This document shows positions 18,601 to 27,424 of a stretch of DNA of 64,000 nt, one piece after another. This DNA comes from QKMZ01 sp012965515 (lineage in GTDB: Bacteria > Cyanobacteriota > Vampirovibrionia > Obscuribacterales > Obscuribacteraceae). The notes beneath the pieces are model-generated. The model was not told the origin of the DNA. It saw only the letters and a list, made by a program, of their open reading frames with translations, and made no database searches. The stretch is from contig CALFMP010000025.1 in assembly GCA_937879965.1 (NCBI GenBank), positions 129,360 to 193,359 on the forward strand, in the 5' to 3' direction. Both the position numbers and the translations under genes were made by a program. Each line of letters opens with the position of its first letter. The first letter of the stretch is position 1.

Positions 18601-19674
18601 CTACTTCGTAGCAGTGAGTTGCTCTTTGACTGCGGCCCATCTGTCGTAGGTCGGGTCGAGGCGATCTGCTGATTGGAAAGGAATCATCCAACCCGGGTAC
18701 TCGGGCGGCAATTCGCTTGCTTCATCGAGCGCTGCGATCTGATAGTCAGTCAACTCAATATCGACAGCGCCAATATTGTCTTCGAGCTGCTTCATATTCT
18801 TCGCGCCGATGATCACCGAAGTCACAACGGGCTTGGCAAGCAACCAGGCAAGCGCGATTCTCGCTACCGTCGTATTGTGCTCGTTGGCGATTGGTCTCAT
18901 CACATCTATGATGTTCCAAACGCGCTCTTTATCCACGATTGGGAAATCGAATTCAGAGCGACGGCTGTTTTCTGGTTTTTGATTATTGCGATCAAACTTT
19001 CCGGAAAGCAATCCGCCCGCAAGAGGACTCCAGACTAGCAAGCCAGTTTTCGAATTCTCCATCAACGGCACGAGTTCTCTTTCGAGGTCGCGCCCGGCGA
19101 TAGAGTAATAGGCTTGCAATGTATCGAAGCGAGCCAGGTTTTTAAACTCGGAAACATCCAACGCGCGTTGAAGTTTCCACGCTGCCCAGTTAGAGCATCC
19201 GACATAGCGAACTTTGCCTTGCTGCACGAGTGTATCGAGCGCACGCAGTGTTTCCTCCAAAGGCGTTACGGTATCGGTGCCGTGGATTTGGTAGAGATCG
19301 ATATAATCCGTCTGCAATCGACGAAGACTTGCATCAACCGCTTCCATAATATGTTTGCGTGAGGCTCCGATATCGTTGTGCCCTGGTCCCATTCTGCCGT
19401 AGCACTTGGTGGCAATCACCACATCTTTGCGCTGAATGCCGAGGTTACGGAACGACTGTCCAAGCATCTCTTCGCTGCCGCCTTCAGAATAGATATCGGC
19501 GGTGTCGAAAAAATTGATGCCTTTGTCGACGCATTTTTTGATCAGCTCATCAGCTTCGTCTTGCTGCGTGCCGCCCATGAACTTGAAGAGACCTTGCCCT
19601 CCATGGAAGGTCATCGCGCCAAAGCAAAGCGTAGACACCAGCAACCCGGTGTCGCCGAGGGTTTTGTATTTCAT
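18601..19674 (-). CDS. Aldo/keto reductase
   Basis: A 357-residue NADPH-dependent aldo/keto reductase. The family tetrad is visible: Asp and Tyr in FFDTADIYSEGGSEEMLG, Lys in VVIATKCYG and His in DLYQIHGTD. The cofactor region near the end reads SVIIGAKNMKQLEDN. It is similar to the AKR11/12-like stress-related members, but the substrate is unknown. It is downstream of a tetR gene on the same strand. Confidence 0.93.
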   Translation of the reverse strand: MKYKTLGDTGLLVSTLCFGAMTFHGGQGLFKFMGGTQQDEADELIKKCVDKGINFFDTADIYSEGGSEEMLGQSFRNLGIQRKDVVIATKCYGRMGPGHNDIGASRKHIMEAVDASLRRLQTDYIDLYQIHGTDTVTPLEETLRALDTLVQQGKVRYVGCSNWAAWKLQRALDVSEFKNLARFDTLQAYYSIAGRDLERELVPLMENSKTGLLVWSPLAGGLLSGKFDRNNQKPENSRRSEFDFPIVDKERVWNIIDVMRPIANEHNTTVARIALAWLLAKPVVTSVIIGAKNMKQLEDNIGAVDIELTDYQIAALDEASELPPEYPGWMIPFQSADRLDPTYDRWAAVKEQLTATK

Positions 19675-19792
19675 TGTCGAACTCCTTGTTCTGTCTTTTG
19701 CTCTTCTCTTTTAGTTTTGTAGAAGTTGTGTTGTCTCTTGCTGTTTGCAGTTTTTCACTGCTTCGTGCAGTTTTTATTACGCGTCCAACTTG

Positions 19793-19814
19793 CGGATTTT
19801 GTTTCCAAAATCCG
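19793..19814. promoter_or_regulatory. Inverted repeat between tetR and the aldo/keto reductase
   Basis: A perfect 9-bp inverted repeat (CGGATTTTG and CAAAATCCG around TTTC) lies 38 bases past the tetR stop and about 120 bases upstream of the aldo/keto reductase start. No U-tract follows on the minus strand, so it is more likely an operator or RNA stem than a classical terminator. Confidence 0.35.
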
Positions 19815-19852
19815 AATCAAACGCACATACTTTTTGTGGTTACACTACGCGT

Positions 19853-20422
19853 TTACTTTGTGGTGACGCCATTCCAAAACATTTCGAATCCGCGATTTTT
19901 GTATAAGTCCGCTTGCCCAGGGTCTTGCTTCACGAATTGCATGGTCGTCTCGGCTTGAGCGGAAAAAACTGCCATCAGAAAATCGTAGGGTGTTTCCTTC
20001 GCACTTTCCTTTATGGCGAGTTCAATCAGTTCGTGAAGCTCGGAAAAGCGCATCATCAGTTGATCTCGCACTTCCGGCTTCAAACCTTCCCAAACTTTGA
20101 TCTTGTGCATTACAGTCATGCGTTCGGGGTTTTTCGCACCCCAATCAACGTAGTTGTTCCATACGTGATGCATCTTGTCCTTCACGGATCCAGTCTTTGG
20201 GATACCGACGAGCATCGAGTCCGCGAGATCGGATTTGATCTCGGCGTATAACGCGTTTATCAATTCATCTTTGCCCTTGAAGTAAATGAAAAGCGTGCCT
20301 TCAGCCATACCAGCCGCGCTCGTTATTGAGGCGGTAGACGCTGTTAGTCCGTTTTTAGCAAATACTTGCGTGGCGACCGACAAAAGGGTATTCCGCTTCT
20401 CTTCGCTCTTCGGTCGAGCCAT
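19853..20422 (-). CDS. TetR-family transcriptional regulator
   Basis: A 189-residue TetR regulator with the N-terminal helix-turn-helix (TASITSAAGMAEGTLFIYFKGKDELINAL) and a divergent ligand-binding domain. It probably represses its own gene through the palindrome nine bases upstream of its ATG, and perhaps the divergent hydrolase and the downstream aldo/keto reductase. The ligand is unknown. Confidence 0.92.
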   Translation of the reverse strand: MARPKSEEKRNTLLSVATQVFAKNGLTASTASITSAAGMAEGTLFIYFKGKDELINALYAEIKSDLADSMLVGIPKTGSVKDKMHHVWNNYVDWGAKNPERMTVMHKIKVWEGLKPEVRDQLMMRFSELHELIELAIKESAKETPYDFLMAVFSAQAETTMQFVKQDPGQADLYKNRGFEMFWNGVTTK

Positions 20423-20431
20423 TCAACCTCC

Positions 20432-20459
20432 ATTAATGAGTGAGTATACACTCATTAAT
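20432..20459. promoter_or_regulatory. TetR operator in the tetR/hydrolase divergent region
   Basis: A perfect 28-bp inverted repeat with 11-base arms (ATTAATGAGTG and CACTCATTAAT) around AGTATA. It lies nine bases upstream of the tetR ATG, a typical location for an autoregulatory TetR operator, and about 100 bases from the hydrolase start. Confidence 0.8.
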
Positions 20460-20558
20460 TCGGGTAGTCAATCCCTCGGTTGCGTTTTAATGCACAACTT
20501 ATTCACTAACTCCCGTGTACAAAGAAAAGGAGCGTAGCCATATGAGAGTGGAGTGCAA

Positions 20559-21515
20559 ATGGTCAAAACGATTCAATACCTACTTATATGCCTGACTTGC
20601 ACAACAGCCTCTGTGCCTACTTATGCCAATAATAGCCGGAGTCCGACTGACGCGTCGCCGCATCATGCCTTCATGCAAGCGAGCCACCCACTCCTCAACG
20701 CTCGCTCTCGATCAGGCAGTAGCGCAAGGCTGGGTGGCGGGCAGCGAATGACTCTTGCGGGATTGAACGTCATTGTCTGGCAACCCGAGAGCTTGAAACA
20801 ACAAGCTTCTTCACCTGCACCTTTGGTTATTTTTTCTCATGGTTATCACGGAGACAATTCCCTGAGCGTGTTTCTTATGAAAGCGCTCGCACAGGAAGGG
20901 TATTTGGTTGTCGCACCCAATCATAAGGACGCGCTTTCCAACGGTTTCACCAAGAAGCAAATACGTTTCGGAAAGCCCGATAGCTGGTCCGAGAATACAT
21001 ATAAGGATCGCGAGGAAGACATAAAACATTTGATTGGCGCCTTGCGAAACGACGAGACCTGGCGCGCCAAAATAGATTGGTCAAAACTGGCTCTGGTCGG
21101 GCATTCACTTGGTGGGTATACCGTGCTGGGTCTTGCCGGTGCCTGGCCAAGCTGGAAACTGCCAGGCATCAAAGCTGTTCTTGCTCTTGCACCCTACACA
21201 AATCCATACTTAAAGCGAGAGACACTGGGAGAAATTGATGTCCCAGTAATGTATCAGTGTGGAACGCGAGACATCTGGATAAACATGTTTGTCAAAGGGA
21301 AAAATGGCGCCTTCAACAAGACACCATCTCCTTCTGTTTACGTAGAATTTGATAACGCTTCACACTTTACCTGGACAAATTTGAATGTCAGTCCACATCG
21401 CAAAGATCTCGTCTGCCACTATTCTCTTGAGTTTCTCAACAAATATGTGAAGGGTGACAGCATGGCAAACCCAGAAGAAAAGCTATCCGGAGTGAGCACT
21501 CTGCAAACAAAGTAG
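20559..21515 (+). CDS. Secreted alpha/beta hydrolase (PAF-acetylhydrolase-like)
   Basis: A 318-residue alpha/beta hydrolase with an N-terminal signal peptide (VKTIQYLLICLTCTTASV). It resembles predicted dienelactone/PAF-acetylhydrolase-type esterases. The oxyanion region is PLVIFSHGYHGD, the nucleophile is in GHSLGGY, the acid is likely in CGTRDIW and the His in NASHFTW. ATG 20559 is chosen over GTG 20553 because GGAG lies just upstream. It is divergent from tetR across a strong operator, so substrate-linked induction is plausible. Confidence 0.85.
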   Translation: MVKTIQYLLICLTCTTASVPTYANNSRSPTDASPHHAFMQASHPLLNARSRSGSSARLGGGQRMTLAGLNVIVWQPESLKQQASSPAPLVIFSHGYHGDNSLSVFLMKALAQEGYLVVAPNHKDALSNGFTKKQIRFGKPDSWSENTYKDREEDIKHLIGALRNDETWRAKIDWSKLALVGHSLGGYTVLGLAGAWPSWKLPGIKAVLALAPYTNPYLKRETLGEIDVPVMYQCGTRDIWINMFVKGKNGAFNKTPSPSVYVEFDNASHFTWTNLNVSPHRKDLVCHYSLEFLNKYVKGDSMANPEEKLSGVSTLQTK

Positions 21516-21529
21516 CAATCAACTCATCA

Positions 21530-22357
21530 TCACAATTTCGTCTGCTTGTCCATGTCTTGCAGCACACCGCCCCATGAATCATCGACAATTGATTTGGCGT
21601 CTTTACGGTCCTTTTTGGCCAGATCGAAACGCCCGATCTTTTCGTAAGCATCCGCGCGCATACTGAACAATCGCTCTTGCAACTTCGGAGATTTATACTT
21701 AATCGCCTCAGTGTAATCATCAATAGCTTTCTTGTACTGCTTCAACGAAAAGTACGAATTCCCACGCAGCATGAGCGCGTGCGCTGTCTTATTGAGTGCG
21801 ACCGCCTGAGTAAGATCTTCTATCGCAAGATCGTGCTTATTCATAAAGGAGTGAATTTTAGCCTTCAACTTTATGATTTCGGCACGCTCAATTTTGTTGG
21901 GAGAACGCTTTGCAGCGCTATCGTAATCTTTTACGGCGTCTTCTAGTTTTCCGCGTTCATAATCAATCCTGGCACGCCTCTTGTACGCAGGATAGTGATT
22001 TGGCTCCAGTTCTATCGCCTTTGTGTAATCGGCATATGCCTCTTTCAACTTATCGAGTTCAATCCAGCAGTCGCCTCTCCGATAGTAAAACTCCGCCACC
22101 TTCGGCTCGAGTTTTATCGCCTCATTGAATTGGGCAATCGCATCTTTCATCTTGGCGTGATCGTACAGATTGACTCCCTGTCGATGATAGCGCAGCGCAT
22201 CACGATTAGTTGTTTGTGGATTGTGTTGCCACACTCCATCCACAGTAAGAGGCCGCATCCCTGGAGCACGCTGTACGGTTTGCGCATTGCAGGGCGAGAC
22301 AAATACGAGAGATAGAGTCGCTGACAAAACTAGATTCAGATAGTTTCGCATGATCAT
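21530..22357 (-). CDS. Secreted TPR protein, second of a pair
   Basis: A 275-residue protein with a signal peptide (LVLSATLSLVFVSPCNA) and about six TPR units (for example AEFYYRRGDCWIELDKLKEAYADYTKAIELEP). It overlaps the stop of the upstream TPR gene in an ATGA arrangement, so the two are translationally coupled. It is probably an envelope scaffold; no catalytic domain is seen. Confidence 0.88.
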   Translation of the reverse strand: MIMRNYLNLVLSATLSLVFVSPCNAQTVQRAPGMRPLTVDGVWQHNPQTTNRDALRYHRQGVNLYDHAKMKDAIAQFNEAIKLEPKVAEFYYRRGDCWIELDKLKEAYADYTKAIELEPNHYPAYKRRARIDYERGKLEDAVKDYDSAAKRSPNKIERAEIIKLKAKIHSFMNKHDLAIEDLTQAVALNKTAHALMLRGNSYFSLKQYKKAIDDYTEAIKYKSPKLQERLFSMRADAYEKIGRFDLAKKDRKDAKSIVDDSWGGVLQDMDKQTKL

Positions 22358-23349
22358 ATTGGCGATACGGTCGGCTTCTTCTGCAACTCTTCAGCCTTTC
22401 TGAAATCCTTTTGAGCGAGATCTTTCTGCCCTAGTTTTTCATACGCACGGCCGCGAGAGCGATAAATTGTTTCGTTCGATCCGAAATTTGTTGCCAGTGC
22501 TTCCGTGAAATCCTTAACGGCTTCCTTATACTTACCCATCGAAAAATACAGATTACCGCGCTTATTCCAAGCCTCGTCTTCCTCAGGGTTTACCTTGATG
22601 ATAGCCGTCATCTCGGACACCGCATCTTCCATCTTGCCTTGCTTTTGCAAAACGCGCGCAGTGTGGAAGCGATACTCATAATTGTTGCTCTTTTGCATCG
22701 CTGTGCGATAATCAGCCAGAGCCTTGTCGAGCTGACCATCCTGCTCATAGGCAGTCGCTCTCCAGCTGAAGGGGCGATGCTTCACCGAATCGATTTGAAG
22801 ATACGAATTCATATCCTCGATCGCCTTTTTGTATTGCCCCATGGCGCTATACATCATTGAGCGCAAATGGAACATATGCTTTTGGCTGTTCCCTTTTCCA
22901 TACTTGAGCGAGGTTGATGCTGCTACAATCGCCTTCTGATGCTGTTTTTGCGTCGCGTAAATGTTCGCCTCCTCCGCGTAAATCTCAGGATTAGTTGGAT
23001 CGATCGTGGCAGCGCGATGCAAACAATCGAGCGCGTCTTTGGTTTTGTTCTCATCAACGTAACAGCGTGCTCGATAAACAAGGGCGAGCGAATTATTTGG
23101 CTTTTTCTTCAGATACTCGTCTAGCAGCGGTCTTGCGGCATTATAGTTCTTGTCGCGCATTATCATGCGCACTGGATAAAGCTCGGGATCAAAAGCAAAT
23201 TGCGCGGTGCTAACGCCATCTCCTGCAGTCACAGGCAATGATAAAGCGGACAAAATGCAAAAGGAAACAATCGCGCTCGCGACGTGCAGATTCAAAAAAC
23301 GCGGACTTGCTAGTTTTTTCAAAACACTACGCCGCATACTTCGTTCCAA
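22354..23349 (-). CDS. Secreted TPR protein, first of a pair
   Basis: A 331-residue protein with a basic N-terminus and hydrophobic signal segment (about 20-42, ending LPVTAG), then roughly seven TPRs (DEAWNKRGNLYFSMGKYKEAVKDFTEALA type). It is clearly paralogous to the following gene, with which it overlaps by four bases. Function beyond protein-protein interaction cannot be inferred. Confidence 0.88.
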   Translation of the reverse strand: MERSMRRSVLKKLASPRFLNLHVASAIVSFCILSALSLPVTAGDGVSTAQFAFDPELYPVRMIMRDKNYNAARPLLDEYLKKKPNNSLALVYRARCYVDENKTKDALDCLHRAATIDPTNPEIYAEEANIYATQKQHQKAIVAASTSLKYGKGNSQKHMFHLRSMMYSAMGQYKKAIEDMNSYLQIDSVKHRPFSWRATAYEQDGQLDKALADYRTAMQKSNNYEYRFHTARVLQKQGKMEDAVSEMTAIIKVNPEEDEAWNKRGNLYFSMGKYKEAVKDFTEALATNFGSNETIYRSRGRAYEKLGQKDLAQKDFRKAEELQKKPTVSPI

Positions 23350-23407
23350 TTTCCGGCACTACTGCAATTCTAGACTAACTGGGGGATGACGCAAAAAATT
23401 GTGCTGT

Positions 23408-23415
23408 GTGATAAT
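23408..23415 (+). promoter_or_regulatory. Probable extended -10 promoter of the FMN reductase
   Basis: A TG followed by GATAAT (23410-23415) forms an extended -10 about 30 bases before the ATG, with GAGGAGAG as the ribosome site in between. The -35 region is poor, which is typical of extended -10 promoters. Confidence 0.4.
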
Positions 23416-23446
23416 ACTCAACCGCATCAAACAGAGGAGAGTAGTC

Positions 23447-24049
23447 ATGTCCAGCCGCCCGAAAATCCTTTGTCTCGCCGGCAGTCTCAGAAAAGACTCG
23501 CTGAACAAAAAACTGGTTAAGGTCGCGATGGCAGCCGCTCAAGATGCCGGTGCCGACTGCACGTACGTGGATCTCAAAGACTACCCGATGCCCATTTATG
23601 ATGGCGACATTGAGGCGGAAAGCGGCATTCCCGAAAACGGCAAAAAACTCAAGAAGATGCTCAAGGAGCATCAGGGGCTGCTCATCGCATCTCCTGAATA
23701 CAACAGTTCTATCAGCGGCGCGCTGAAAAACTTCATCGACTGGACATCTAGACCTGAACCGGGCGAAAAAAGCATCGAGTGCTACATCGGCAAAGTCGCC
23801 GGCATCATGGCATGCTCGCCGGGTGCTCTGGGTGGACTGAGAGGGCTCGTCACCTTGCGCTCTATTTTGGGCAATATCAGCGTGCTTGTGGTTCCCGAGC
23901 AACATGCCTTGTCCCAAGCCAATGATGCGTTTACAGAAGACGGAAAGCTTAAGGATGAGAAAAACCAAAAGGCTGTCGCAAACATTGGCAAGCGCGTCAC
24001 CAGCTTGACAAAGGCTATTCTCGAATCGGAACTCGTTGCAAAGTCCTAA
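23447..24049 (+). CDS. NAD(P)H-dependent FMN reductase
   Basis: A 200-residue flavodoxin-fold reductase of the NADPH-dependent FMN reductase family (chromate/azo/quinone reductase-like). The FMN phosphate loop is LAGSLRKDSLNKKL and the flavin edge is SPEYNSSISGALKNFIDW. ATG 23447 is chosen because GAGGAGA precedes it; the frame extends 16 codons upstream without a good site. The likely role is two-electron reduction of quinones or electrophiles. Confidence 0.92.
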   Translation: MSSRPKILCLAGSLRKDSLNKKLVKVAMAAAQDAGADCTYVDLKDYPMPIYDGDIEAESGIPENGKKLKKMLKEHQGLLIASPEYNSSISGALKNFIDWTSRPEPGEKSIECYIGKVAGIMACSPGALGGLRGLVTLRSILGNISVLVVPEQHALSQANDAFTEDGKLKDEKNQKAVANIGKRVTSLTKAILESELVAKS

Positions 24050-24069
24050 TCGCCTTCCTAATTCTTGGA

Positions 24070-24096
24070 ACCTCCACGTTAAAAGACGTCGGAGGT
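24070..24096 (+). promoter_or_regulatory. RNA hairpin covering the ribosome site of the WG-repeat gene
   Basis: ACCTCC-ACGT pairs with ACGT-C-GGAGGT across a six-base loop, a ten-pair stem with one bulged C. The 3' arm contains the GGAGG Shine-Dalgarno of the gene starting at 24103, so the start would be hidden when the stem forms. This suggests translational control. Confidence 0.55.
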
Positions 24097-24102
24097 GGCG
24101 AT

Positions 24103-25296
24103 ATGCGAAAAATTATTGCTTTGGCAATTACAGCCCAAGTCGGGCTTGTGTGTTCTGGGTTCAACTTTGGACAGCCCGGTCTTAAGGCTATGGCTGCGAG
24201 CGCCAAAAGTGAAGAAGCTTACGGGTACATCGACCGCAATGGTCGGATGGTGATTCCGCCTGGATTCGACGAGGCGGGAAAATTCTCGGAAGGCTTGGCT
24301 GCCGTGAAGGTGGGCGACAAATTCGGTTTTGTGGACAAGACTGGCACGATGAAGATCGAGCCGCGATTCTCTGAAGCGGAACCATTTAAGGAAGGCCTGG
24401 CTGCAGTTGTAGATGCTTCCGCGGAAGAGAAGCTCTATGGATTTATAGATAAGGAAGGCAAATTTGTAATTGAACCCGCCTTCGAGGAAGCACATCCCTT
24501 CCAGGAAGGCGTAGCGGCGGTGAAATTCAAGCGCACCGGCGAAATGGGTTTTGACACGCAATGGGGTTATGTAGATAAAACCGGCAAAACGGTGATCAAA
24601 CCGCAGTTCAGCGATGCAAACGAGTTCAACAAAGGTCTGGCGATTATCCAAAACGGTCAACACTACGGGGTTATCGACCGCGATGGAGCGTTTCTCGTAA
24701 AACCGTCTTACCAACTCATTTTGCAAAGCCCCGACAACACTCTGACCTACCTCAAATTGAGCGGCAACGTGATGGGCTTGACCGGACTCGGTTACAACTG
24801 GATAGTCACTGGCGGACTCTTCGGATTCCTTGATTCGAAGGGCAAAACCATCATCAAACCGTCTTACGATGGAGCCACTTCTTTCTCGGAAGGACTAGCT
24901 TGCGTCGCGTCGGGAGCCAAAGAAAAAGATGGACGCCCGCGCACGTGGACCTACATCGACGCCAACGGCAATAAGACAATCGACGGCAAATACAGCTTTG
25001 GTCTGCCCTTCTCCGAAGGTTTGGCACCAGTAGCGAAAGGCAGATGGCAAATGGGAATGTCACCGTCGCTGGTCGCCGCGAAGTGGGGCTTCATCGACAA
25101 GAAGGGCAAGGTCGTGGTTCCGCTTTCGTTCGACGACGCCTTCCCATTCGTCGGTGGAATGGCTCGCGTAGTCAGCGATGACAAAACCGGCTTCCTCGAT
25201 CACAACGGCAAAATTGCCATCGAACCGAAATACTCAGATGCTGATGATTTCTCCGAGGATCTCGCAGCAGTGAAGACCGAAAGAGCGAAGAACTAA
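24103..25296 (+). CDS. Exported WG-repeat (KWG) protein
   Basis: A 397-residue protein with a signal peptide (residues 1-32) and about nine WG repeats of the pattern GFIDKxGKxVIxPxFDxAxPFxEGLAxV. WG-repeat proteins form beta-rich scaffolds and are common in environmental bacteria; their functions are largely unknown. The first repeat starts YGYIDRNGRMVIPP. The gene stands alone after the FMN reductase. GGAGG seven bases before the ATG lies in a stable hairpin. Confidence 0.92.
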   Translation: MRKIIALAITAQVGLVCSGFNFGQPGLKAMAASAKSEEAYGYIDRNGRMVIPPGFDEAGKFSEGLAAVKVGDKFGFVDKTGTMKIEPRFSEAEPFKEGLAAVVDASAEEKLYGFIDKEGKFVIEPAFEEAHPFQEGVAAVKFKRTGEMGFDTQWGYVDKTGKTVIKPQFSDANEFNKGLAIIQNGQHYGVIDRDGAFLVKPSYQLILQSPDNTLTYLKLSGNVMGLTGLGYNWIVTGGLFGFLDSKGKTIIKPSYDGATSFSEGLACVASGAKEKDGRPRTWTYIDANGNKTIDGKYSFGLPFSEGLAPVAKGRWQMGMSPSLVAAKWGFIDKKGKVVVPLSFDDAFPFVGGMARVVSDDKTGFLDHNGKIAIEPKYSDADDFSEDLAAVKTERAKN

Positions 25297-25311
25297 TAAA
25301 GGATCGAAAGG

Positions 25312-25370
25312 CGTAGGGTCGCATTGCATGCGACCAAAAAGTTTACGGGCGCGTGCAACGCGCCCCCACG
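25312..25370. repeat. Two dispersed palindromic repeats
   Basis: Hairpin one at 25317-25335 (GGTCGCAT-TGC-ATGCGACC) and hairpin two at 25347-25365 (GGGCGCGT-GCA-ACGCGCCC). The first replaces the third G-C pair of the usual stem with T-A, keeping pairing. They lie between convergent genes. Confidence 0.85.
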
Positions 25371-25437
25371 CCACACGCCAATTTCGCCGTTATCCGATGT
25401 ACAAGGGGCGGCATTCTTGCCCCAGCAAAAATGTCTA

Positions 25438-26259
25438 TCACCCAAGAAAGAAGTCGGGCATCAACTTCTGACCAGGTACAACGGCATAAGCCTCCAGATC
25501 TTTCACTCCGGCGTTTTTCAAGACTTCAGAGTCAATGAAGAAATTACCGGTGCATTCGGTCGATGGCTGTGTCAAAATCCAATATGCAGCATCAGCAACA
25601 ATCTCAGGGGTGCGGCACATTTTCATTGCATCATCGCCACCGAGCAGGTTTTTCACTGCGGCTGTCGCAATGCCGGTTTCCGGCCACAACGAATTGACTG
25701 CAATTTTCTTCTTCTGCAACTCTTTCGACATGCCGAGTGTACACATCGACATGCCATATTTGGACATTGTGTATGCGACGTGCGGACCAAACCATTTCGG
25801 GTCCATGTTGAGTGGCGGCGAAAGATTGAGGATATGCGGGTTTATCGCTTTCTCCAGATGCGGAATCGCAGCCCGCGAATTCAAATAGGTTGCACGAACA
25901 TTGACCTGATTCATGAGGTCAAAACGTTTTGCATCTGTAGCTAAAGTGTTCGTGAGACTTATCGCCGACGCGTTGTTCACAAGGATATCTAGCCCGCCGA
26001 ACCTCTCGACAGCTTTAGCAATAGCCGCCTGAATTTGTTCATCAAATCGAACATCAACTTGCAAAGCCAACGCCTTCCCGCCGAGTTTCTCAATATCCTC
26101 GGCTGCACTATATATGGTGCCAGGTAGGCGGTCGTTGGCTTCGACTGTCTTAGCGGCGATAACAATATTTGCTCCATCTTTGGCAGCTCGTTCGGCAATA
26201 GCTTTGCCTATGCCGCGTGATGCTCCGGTAATGAAAATGGTCTTGCCACTCAGACTCAT
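25438..26259 (-). CDS. Short-chain dehydrogenase, HSDL2-like
   Basis: A 273-residue SDR oxidoreductase. The Rossmann start is FITGASRGIGKAIAERAA, NNAS marks the conserved Asn strand, and the catalytic Tyr-Lys pair is in YTMSKYGMS. The spacing and the C-terminal segment (TGNFFIDSEVL) resemble the SDR domain of hydroxysteroid dehydrogenase-like protein 2, without its SCP2 domain. Substrate unknown; lipid or fatty-acyl metabolism is a guess from the family. Confidence 0.9.
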   Translation of the reverse strand: MSLSGKTIFITGASRGIGKAIAERAAKDGANIVIAAKTVEANDRLPGTIYSAAEDIEKLGGKALALQVDVRFDEQIQAAIAKAVERFGGLDILVNNASAISLTNTLATDAKRFDLMNQVNVRATYLNSRAAIPHLEKAINPHILNLSPPLNMDPKWFGPHVAYTMSKYGMSMCTLGMSKELQKKKIAVNSLWPETGIATAAVKNLLGGDDAMKMCRTPEIVADAAYWILTQPSTECTGNFFIDSEVLKNAGVKDLEAYAVVPGQKLMPDFFLG

Positions 26260-26526
26260 ATCGCTTTCAAACTCCTATCACGGCTAAAGCACAGTCAATT
26301 GGGCGCTCAATTGCGCCAAAATTTGGTAAAGGTGATCATATGCGATTTGCCTCGATTTTTTAGTCTTTCTGGGCATCCAAGAGTACAATCGAAAAAGAAA
26401 GTCAGATTTGCAATTGGAAGGAAACCGCCAAATTCAATCGCAAGATTAATCGCGGAACTTACCGCCTGCCAACTTGTCTAACCGAAGGAAGCCAATCGAC
26501 TTCAAACATATTTGCGGGAGCCTGAC

Positions 26527-27330
26527 GTGTCTAACAGACTGAAAGCAGGACTGGACAAAGCATTGGCGCCATTGAAAACATGGGCGCAATCGAAGGCGCC
26601 TGCGAAAAACGGCTCAGAGATTGATACTCTGACAGGTGATGCCGCCAACACGCCGTTCACAAGTGAAGTAGATTCCGCCAGAGCAAACGAAAGAGAGTCT
26701 ATGGTCACGACTCAAATTGTTTCTCGTGGTATTCGAAACCCTGATGTGCTGGACGTCATGCGGAAACTCCCGCGACATGAATTCGTGCCTGCAAACATCA
26801 AAGACCACGCCTACGAGGATGGTGCCTTGCCTATAGGCAACGGACAGACAATCTCTCAGCCTTATATCGTGGCGCTGATGACCGAGGTATTGCGGTTAAA
26901 CAAAGAATGCCGGGTACTTGAAATCGGAACCGGCTGTGGTTACCAATCCGCGGTACTGGCATCCCTGTGCAAGAAGGTGTACTCGGTTGAGATTGTTGCC
27001 GATCTCGCGGATGAAACTCGGCACAGGTTGGCACGCTTGGGCATCAACAACGTGGAGATCCGCACAGGTGACGGTTATCGCGGTTGGCCGGAAGAAGCCC
27101 CATTTGACTGCATCATCGTAACCGCGGCGCCTGACCATCTTCCCGAACACCTCTTGGAACAGCTGGTCGAAGGCGGTCGGTTGATCATCCCAATCGGAGA
27201 GGGCACTCAAGAGTTGATGGTTTTCAGATTGGCAGACCGTCGCATGGAGGCAAACCGGTTAATTCCAGTTCGTTTTGTGCCCATGACGGGCGAGGCAATG
27301 GGTTCAAACGGCAGGAGGTTGGGGAACTAA
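26527..27330 (+). CDS. pcm: Protein-L-isoaspartate O-methyltransferase
   Basis: A 267-residue methyltransferase of the PCMT family that repairs isoaspartyl residues in damaged proteins. Motifs are PIGNGQTISQPYIVALMTE, the SAM loop LEIGTGCGYQSAVLA and FDCIIVTAAPDHLPE. It carries an extra N-terminal segment of about 55 residues, rich in Lys, Thr and Ser. GTG 26527 is preferred over TTG 26512 because GGGAG lies six bases before it. The 267 bases upstream (26260-26526) hold no other gene. Confidence 0.92.
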   Translation: MSNRLKAGLDKALAPLKTWAQSKAPAKNGSEIDTLTGDAANTPFTSEVDSARANERESMVTTQIVSRGIRNPDVLDVMRKLPRHEFVPANIKDHAYEDGALPIGNGQTISQPYIVALMTEVLRLNKECRVLEIGTGCGYQSAVLASLCKKVYSVEIVADLADETRHRLARLGINNVEIRTGDGYRGWPEEAPFDCIIVTAAPDHLPEHLLEQLVEGGRLIIPIGEGTQELMVFRLADRRMEANRLIPVRFVPMTGEAMGSNGRRLGN

Positions 27331-27424
27331 AAAATTAGGTTCTCTATTTAATTGGCTCTCAAGAGTTTTGATATATAGATTATCTATGTTATCTTTACAA
27401 GTCAGGTAGCTCAGGACTCAGTAA

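Noticed and set aside
18247..18691. Minus-strand frames encoding a repeated GRIACALNFSET-type peptide
   Set aside because: They are translations of the 40-bp hairpin array in several frames. No ribosome site, and the periodicity is explained by the DNA repeat.
19757..19775. Terminator-like hairpin ACTGC-TTCGT-GCAGT followed by a T-run on the plus strand
   Set aside because: No plus-strand gene ends here; both flanking genes are on the minus strand, where an A-run rather than a T-run results.
26299..26481. 60-residue plus-strand ORF upstream of pcm
   Set aside because: No ribosome site or recognisable sequence; treated as leader or intergenic DNA.
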